Assembly: GCA_029706075.1 (NCBI GenBank)
Contig: JAINUG010000070.1
Coordinates: 2,093,500 to 2,157,499 of the forward strand
Source: Aldrovandia affinis
Taxonomy: Eukaryota > Chordata > Actinopteri > Notacanthiformes > Halosauridae
Length of the DNA: 64,000 bases
Direction of reading: 5' to 3'
The notes below the pieces were generated by a model that was not told where the DNA came from, ran no database searches, and saw nothing but the letters and a program-made list of their open reading frames with translations. A program made the translations under genes and the position numbers. Of this stretch, positions 62,001 to 64,000 are shown piece after piece (the first letter of the stretch is position 1; the number at the start of each line of letters is the position of its first letter).

Positions 62001-63166
62001 TTTTTATTTATTTTTCCCAAACCAGGAAATGGCGAAATTGATGGTCTAGCTGATATAAAGGAAATTTGTCTGTAGGAATTATGTTAATACTTGTTTGGGG
62101 TAGTGAGAAAACACAAGATTAATATCTGGTATATCAGGTTTCATTTTTAATGCAGTTTAACATAATTGATGAGGGTATGTTTTACCTCTCGCTGCCCCAG
62201 GCTAGTTTTGATTTCAATGTCAGAGGAGCAGTTCAGCTCCGTTTTAAATCCATCCCCATCTGAACTAAAATTAATAAGGAGTATTAATCTCTCGCTCTCT
62301 CTCTCACCCTGATGGTTTTTACTTTATAACAATGTACAGATGTCTAATGAGAGGTTACTGCCAAAATCCGGAAAACAGCTCTAAAACGTGCACCCGCTAG
62401 TTTGAGGAACGTCTGTTTCACGCGGACTGTGTTCCCACGCATTGGGTACTGGAATATGACCATTACTCTGCCTTTGAGAGGAAATGGCTCTGAGCCTCTA
62501 GATCAGACAAAGATACAAAATCTTTGACAGGCTTTGGAAGGGATCCAAAACAAGCACTAGACATGCTACAAAATATTGTTACTAAATGCATAGAAAACTG
62601 AAAAGCCCATATGCAGAATAGCCACAGCATGATCCATCCTTAACTTTGAGTTACGAACTGCAACAACGTTCTGGGGTTTATTTTATACGCCTTGCCAACT
62701 GATATTTGTAAGACACAAAAAATGTAACACATGCACATACATTTAGTCAAAGATGAGGACAAAGCACAGTGTGGTTTTGATTGAGTGGAGGCAACAAATT
62801 GGGTGCAGACAAATTTTTTGTGTTTGACCTGAATAGATGAGGATTAAAATCTCCCAAAGGGTGGAATTGCAGCGAGTAGCCAAGTAGTGTCTGTATGAGA
62901 GCTGTTGAGCTGGCACTGCTTGCTGTTACAGAGCGTGCGTTTTCACCATGTGGCCACAGCAGTGTGTCTCAAACCCGCTGCTCTGCTGGTTCCTTGCCTC
63001 CCAGACCTCGACGCGGCCCAGCTGGCGCAGCGCTCCAGATGACCGCTCTCTGGGAGAGACTCCTGGACCCCACCAGCCCACCGCCTCCTACTCCCCACTG
63101 GACTCGCCCCCTCCGTATGATGCCATCTCCAGAAGTAAGCATCTCAGCCATGCTTCGCTGCCTTAG
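55915..63166 (+). CDS. Unnamed small single-pass membrane protein with PPxY tail (gene model)
   Basis: A probable four-exon gene: 55915-56053 (start uncertain), 59244-59272, 61408-61567 and 63005-63166. All joins are in phase (0, 2, 0). Counting from ATG 56003 the protein has 133 residues: a Pro-rich N-terminus (MTAGDAAPTAPPLPPRM), a short GKTGASGNLR link, a transmembrane helix at 28-44 followed by basic SRQRQ, the segment ISNPRNAQIVIVGGRAYLHQ, and a Pro/Ser-rich tail with PPPY at 115-118. PPxY motifs bind WW domains of NEDD4-type ubiquitin ligases, so an endosomal adaptor role is possible but not shown. In-frame ATGs at 55931 and 55940 would give a longer N-terminus. AGAA-GTAAGC near 63135 could be a donor to an exon beyond. 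I do not recognise the family. The last two exons are convincing; the first is tentative. Confidence 0.6.
57172..57367. mobile_element. Palindromic MITE
   Basis: GTGTCAAGCTCATTCCACAG at the left and GGAATGAGTTTGACACCC at the right are inverted copies; inner GTTGCAACC/GGTTGCAAC also pair. Confidence 0.7.
57368..59243. other. Intronic or intergenic, nothing recognised
   Basis: AT-rich, with homopolymer runs near 57430-57470 and a TTTATTTATCTATTT stretch near 57795-57825. No supported exon. Confidence 0.35.
59244..59272 (+). CDS. 29-nt micro-exon of the unnamed membrane-protein gene
   Basis: A very good acceptor (ttcttcttttacag) and a GTATGG donor, phase 0 in and 2 out. It encodes GKTGASGNLR and supplies exactly the two bases needed by the transmembrane exon. 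Confidence 0.5.
59345..60325 (-). mobile_element. Internally deleted Tc1-like element
   Basis: Long inverted ends: the left contains ATCAAAATGGATTTAATTTG and GATCAACACAAAATACT, the right contains their reverse complements near 60265-60320. On the minus strand a piece reads MKTKEHSKQIQEKVFKKAYQ and DRTPKLSICTRRALVREATM (transposase N-terminus), then a deletion joins it to a later piece (RVNFLAHIDNLEKE). Not functional. It lies between two exons of the unnamed membrane-protein gene. Confidence 0.75.
61408..61567 (+). CDS. Transmembrane exon of the unnamed membrane-protein gene
   Basis: A 160-nt exon between actgcag and gtgagt, phase 2 in and 0 out. It encodes VVILFIIIKIFFYICWYRSR and then RNAQIVIVGGRAYLHQASER. 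It is GC-richer than its flanks, and hydrophobic-then-basic order predicts the tail faces the cytoplasm. Confidence 0.8.
61568..63004. other. Intron of the unnamed membrane-protein gene
   Basis: No element identified except a single mariner-like end (GTTACTGCCAAAATCCGG) near 62353-62371. Confidence 0.4.
63005..63166 (+). CDS. Last exon of the unnamed membrane-protein gene (PPPY tail)
   Basis: A 162-nt exon after ttgcctcccag, encoding TSTRPSWRSAPDDRSLGETP through SPLDSPPPYDAISRSK and a TAG at 63164-63166. The GTAAGC overlapping the codons after AIS is a possible donor, so the last ten residues could be intronic. Confidence 0.75.
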   Translation, partial: TSTRPSWRSAPDDRSLGETPGPHQPTASYSPLDSPPPYDAISRSKHLSHASLP

Positions 63167-63649
63167 ATCCACAGTGAAACCTTAGAACTTATCTGTTGTT
63201 TTTTTGGTTCTTTTTTATGGAGGAAATAATGTGTCAATATCAATTAATTAAATAAAAAGTGAAATGTCAGCATAAATAATTAAGTGTAAAATATTTTATT
63301 ATTTCCACATTTCTTTATTTTAACATTTCATTCTTTATGCATTGATTTCTATATTTAGTTAATTTAATATTGTCACATTTCATCTGTGGTGTGAAATTGG
63401 AAATAATTAAATCTGTCAGCATATGATCTGGGCGAGATCTAACATTCGATTGGTTGAATTTAGTAAAAAGTCCGGACAACCCATTGAATCTGGATCAGTC
63501 GATTTCAGTTATCAATGATCACCATGTTATCAAAACTAGTTGGCTTGTTTAGTGTAGAGAGAGCAGTAGCGAAGTACCTGTAACATATTTGCCATACCAT
63601 ATTGTAGTGAATACGTTTGGGGTGTGTATTGGGGTTGAAAGAGCTGATC

Positions 63650-63803
63650 AAATAATATACGCCATTTAGCAGACGCTTTTATCCAAAGCGACTTACAGTA
63701 GTGAATGCATACATTTTCAGTATATGTGGCCCCAGTGGGGATTGAACCCACAACCTAAGCGTTGCCAACGCTGTGCTCTACCAACTGAGCCACAGAGAAC
63801 CAC
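63650..63803 (-). mobile_element. tRNA-derived SINE, family B
   Basis: Near-complete minus-strand copy; reversed head TGGTTGAGAGC-type A box region (CTCTACCAACTGAGCCA) and tail GCCATTTAGCAGACGCTTTT. Confidence 0.88.
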
Positions 63804-64000
63804 GGGGCAGCATTCCTTTTCAGGAATATTGAAATGATTTTTATACTGCTGGTATTGATATAACTCACCTGGTCTGTTTTTATGTGTCCTTAAACCTTTT
63901 AAAAATCCGACGTCCCGCCGGCGGGACATAGATACGATCTGCGCGAATTCGGCCAAATACAGAAAAGTTACGTTAACAAAAGTGCACATGCCTTATATGG

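Overview
The window is nuclear DNA of a ray-finned (most likely teleost) fish. It has long introns with GT-AG splice sites, AT-rich intergenic DNA, long simple-sequence arrays, and many fish-type repeats: tRNA-derived SINEs, Tc1/mariner and hAT remnants, LINE pieces and solo LTRs. The species is not identifiable from the sequence alone. Exon structures below were built by hand from splice sites, reading phase and protein recognition. No alignment was run.

Region 1 (1-21395, + strand) holds the 3' part of a neto2-like gene. Five coding exons (5488-5529, 5652-5779, 14702-14930, 20241-20354, 20791-21395) join in phase and encode the second CUB domain, an LDL-receptor class A module, one transmembrane helix and the complete cytoplasmic tail of a kainate-receptor auxiliary subunit. 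The signal peptide and first CUB domain lie left of the window. A long AT-rich stretch after the stop is probably 3' UTR. Three of the five exons have tandem repeats or a transposon end right at a splice site.

Region 2 (about 24400-32500) is a repeat-rich spacer with Tc1/mariner pieces, a LINE fragment, nested SINE and hAT elements, and a broken hAT transposase with its C-terminal dimerisation domain.

Region 3 (32540-51560, + strand) is a complete znfx1-like gene. Nineteen coding exons join without a frameshift into a 2,075-residue protein: disordered Gly/Arg-rich N-terminus, ZNFX1-type N-terminal region, UPF1-like SF1 helicase split by an acidic linker, a long array of NFX1-type zinc fingers, and a short C-terminal RZ-like finger. 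A consensus interferon-stimulated response element lies just upstream of the non-coding first exon, fitting the known interferon induction of ZNFX1. Two solo LTRs with intact target-site duplications sit antisense in its introns.

Region 4 (53200-63170, + strand) carries a probable small-gene model that I cannot name. It encodes a short N-terminus (an exon with an uncertain start), a 29-nt micro-exon, one transmembrane helix and a Pro-rich cytoplasmic tail ending near a PPPY motif. A CRE palindrome and a possible non-coding first exon lie near 53330-53640.

The three genes do not form a pathway. The two named genes act at the synapse (NETO2) and in RNA-based antiviral defence (ZNFX1). I found no convincing tRNA, rRNA, CRISPR or prokaryote-like system.
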